Shown: positions 16,519-17,916 of the stretch, one piece after another
Position numbering within the stretch: position 1 is the first letter of the stretch
Layout: each line of letters begins with the position of its first letter
Assembly: GCA_017882405.1 (NCBI GenBank)
Contig: JADGPO010000133.1
Span: forward strand, 1-17,916
Direction: 5' to 3'
Source of the DNA: Solirubrobacteraceae bacterium
Lineage (GTDB): Bacteria; Actinomycetota; Thermoleophilia; Solirubrobacterales; Solirubrobacteraceae
Length of the DNA: 17,916 nt
Made by a program: the position numbers and the translations under genes
Notes under the pieces: generated by a model
Seen by the model: only the letters and a program-made list of their open reading frames with translations
What the model was told of the DNA's origin: nothing
Databases searched by the model: none

Positions 16519-17916
16519 GTGGACGAAGCACTCCCAGAGCAGGCCCAGGTTCTGACCCCCGTTCGGAGGATGCTGCGCACGGCCGAGCGGGTGCAGCACA
16601 GGGCACAGCGGCGCAACCGGCTGGCCGACGCGGTGCTGCAGCGGCGCATGCCGAAGCTGCTGGCCTCGGCGACACGGCTGGCAAGTGGCTCCTCCGACGC
16701 GCGCGCGGCCCCGTTGCTTCACTCGACGCCCCAGGCCGGCGCCCCCCCGGTGTCGTTCGAGCGGGTGATGATGGTGACTGCGCCGCACCCGCGCGTTTCC
16801 GCGGAAACGTCCTCGCTGGTTGACGTAGACGCTTTCGCGGAGCTCGAAATCGCTCCGGCGCCGCCGCTGGCCGAGGATCCCACAGCGGCTCACCGCGCGA
16901 AGATGAAGGAGCTCTACGGCCTCAGCGACCTCGCATACGAGTGGATGTTCGGGGACTTCGAGGAGGCGCTGGCCGATCCGAGCATCGTCGTCGAAGCGGT
17001 CATGCCTCCGCCTGCGCCGCCTCCCGTGGCCAGCGAGCCCGGCGCCGCACCGCCGCCGGCCGGCGAGGGCCCCTCGCAGTCGCGGACTGAACCGCCAGTG
17101 TCCCGGCGCCCGCCGGGGCGGGGCGCGCGGATCCTGGAGGGCCCGGCCGAGCCCACCGCGCCGCCCGCTCCCCCTAGGCCGAGGGGGGACGGGGTTGCGA
17201 GCGACCGGCGTCCCAAGCGGCTGGCGTCGCGGCCTGCCTCGGAGCGGCCCGCTCCGGAGCGACCGGCGCCCGAACGGCCGAAGGCCGAGCAACCGCCACC
17301 GGAGCGGTCCACGACCGAGCGGCCGACTCGGGCGGCCGAGCCACCGCAGCCAGCATCAACGCCGCCGTCAACGCCGCCGACGACGCCGACATCCACGCCG
17401 GCCCCTACGGCAAGGCCCGCAGAGGCGCCGGCATCCGCCGAGCCGCGGACCGCCCCGGTGGAGCCCCCCGCTCCCGCCGAACCGCGGACCGCCCCCGCAG
17501 ACCCACCGGCGCGCGCCGAGCCGCGAACCGCCCCCGTGGAGCCACCGGCACCGGAACCCGTCGCCGAGGCGGCGAGCCCCGAGCCTGTGCCTACCCCCGC
17601 TCCAGATCCCGCCCGCGCTCCCGTCGAACGGGCCACCCCCGACGAGCCCACCGCACCGGCGCCTCCGGTTACCCACGTCGTCCCCCTGGGGCCTTCCCGA
17701 CCGGCGGCTCGCTCAACGCCGGCCGATCCGCCGTCGCCCCCCACCGAGGTAGCCCCGACGACCGCCGAGGTTCGCACGCCGGCCCGCATGGCGCCCCGCG
17801 AGCGACCGGCGATGCATCGCCCCCCTCCGGCGGCACCCGAGCGGCCGCGGCCTCGGGTGGAGCGCGCCCCGTCGCCACCGCGACCGGCACCACCGGCGGC
17901 GCCCTCGGCCGCGCCG
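16519..17916 (+). CDS. Long Pro/Ala-rich protein of the eCIS operon (3' end outside window)
   Basis: The window holds 466 codons without a stop. The start is GTG 16519, 3 nt after the DUF6760-like stop, with GGAG 8 nt upstream. Residues 1-60 are basic and helical (RRMLRTAERVQHRAQRRNRL). A small folded-looking block at ~120-160 contains KMKELYGLSDLAYEWMFGDF. From ~165 onward the sequence is disordered and very rich in Pro, Ala, Arg and Glu, with ERPAPERP-type repeats and three 13-residue AEPRTAP-repeats. I do not recognise the family. The position suggests a particle component, tape-measure-like linker or cargo with a folded domain beyond the window. The reading frame is secured by continuous openness and codon bias. 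Confidence 0.75.
   Translation, partial: MDEALPEQAQVLTPVRRMLRTAERVQHRAQRRNRLADAVLQRRMPKLLASATRLASGSSDARAAPLLHSTPQAGAPPVSFERVMMVTAPHPRVSAETSSLVDVDAFAELEIAPAPPLAEDPTAAHRAKMKELYGLSDLAYEWMFGDFEEALADPSIVVEAVMPPPAPPPVASEPGAAPPPAGEGPSQSRTEPPVSRRPPGRGARILEGPAEPTAPPAPPRPRGDGVASDRRPKRLASRPASERPAPERPAPERPKAEQPPPERSTTERPTRAAEPPQPASTPPSTPPTTPTSTPAPTARPAEAPASAEPRTAPVEPPAPAEPRTAPADPPARAEPRTAPVEPPAPEPVAEAASPEPVPTPAPDPARAPVERATPDEPTAPAPPVTHVVPLGPSRPAARSTPADPPSPPTEVAPTTAEVRTPARMAPRERPAMHRPPPAAPERPRPRVERAPSPPRPAPPAAPSAAP
17437..17553 (+). repeat. Three tandem 39-bp in-frame repeats
   Basis: Units 17437-17475, 17476-17514 and 17515-17553 each encode AEPRTAP(V/A)(E/D)PPA plus one variable residue. Unit length is exactly 13 codons, so copy number could change without breaking the frame. 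The repeats sit in the disordered part of the Pro/Ala-rich protein. Confidence 0.85.

Overview
This is a high-GC window. It most likely comes from an actinomycetota chromosome of the Thermoleophilia/Solirubrobacterales type. That is an inference from three things: strong G/C third-position bias, frequent GTG starts, and a secreted protein whose C-terminal cysteine/lysine-rich region resembles exported proteins I associate with that group. No rRNA, tRNA, transposase, integrase or CRISPR array was seen. Almost everything belongs to one extracellular contractile injection system (eCIS, phage-tail-like; Afp/PVC/Streptomyces-CIS family).

Minus-strand block (1-6396, read right to left): a baseplate J-like wedge protein (Afp11 type), a P2 gpI/TIGR02242-type tail protein (Afp12 type), a zinc-ribbon/membrane/PASTA/beta-propeller protein, and a partial FHA-PqqD-like-M50 site-2 protease. 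The four genes are separated by 8 nt or overlap, and all start with GTG, so they look like one translationally coupled operon. The slot where Afp/PVC loci carry a tail fibre holds the membrane protein instead.

Plus-strand block A (6482-12321): a PAAR-like DUF4280 spike tip, a DUF4157 putative metallopeptidase (HELAH), an Afp15-type AAA+ ATPase, and a Sec-exported CSLREAI/parallel beta-helix/choice-of-anchor-Q surface protein. The last of these is not an obvious eCIS component. A small minus-strand gene (12343-12615) carries an 'LQRMAGNRA' motif of the kind often found next to DUF4157 proteins, and may be a small cargo or accessory.

Plus-strand block B (12690-17916): an Afp16-type DUF4255 tube-terminator/cap protein with a C-terminal carboxypeptidase-regulatory-like domain, a ~300-bp leader, then sheath, tube, a T4 baseplate-like/tail-assembly protein, a DUF6760-like mini-protein, and the start of a long Pro/Ala-rich protein that runs off the window. 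LysM, VgrG-like spike, gp25 and tape-measure genes are not in the window and would be expected beyond 17916.

Working model: sheath and tube form the contractile body, Afp16-like caps it, gpJ/gpI/PAAR form baseplate and tip, and the AAA+ ATPase serves assembly. The membrane PASTA protein and the FHA-M50 protease could tie the particle to the envelope and to phospho-signalling. At least four starts (PAAR, DUF4157, the small minus ORF, Afp16-like) have a -10-like hexamer 7-8 nt before the start codon, which suggests leaderless, co-regulated transcription. Sheath, tail protein I, the ATPase and the Pro-rich gene have Shine-Dalgarno-like sites instead.
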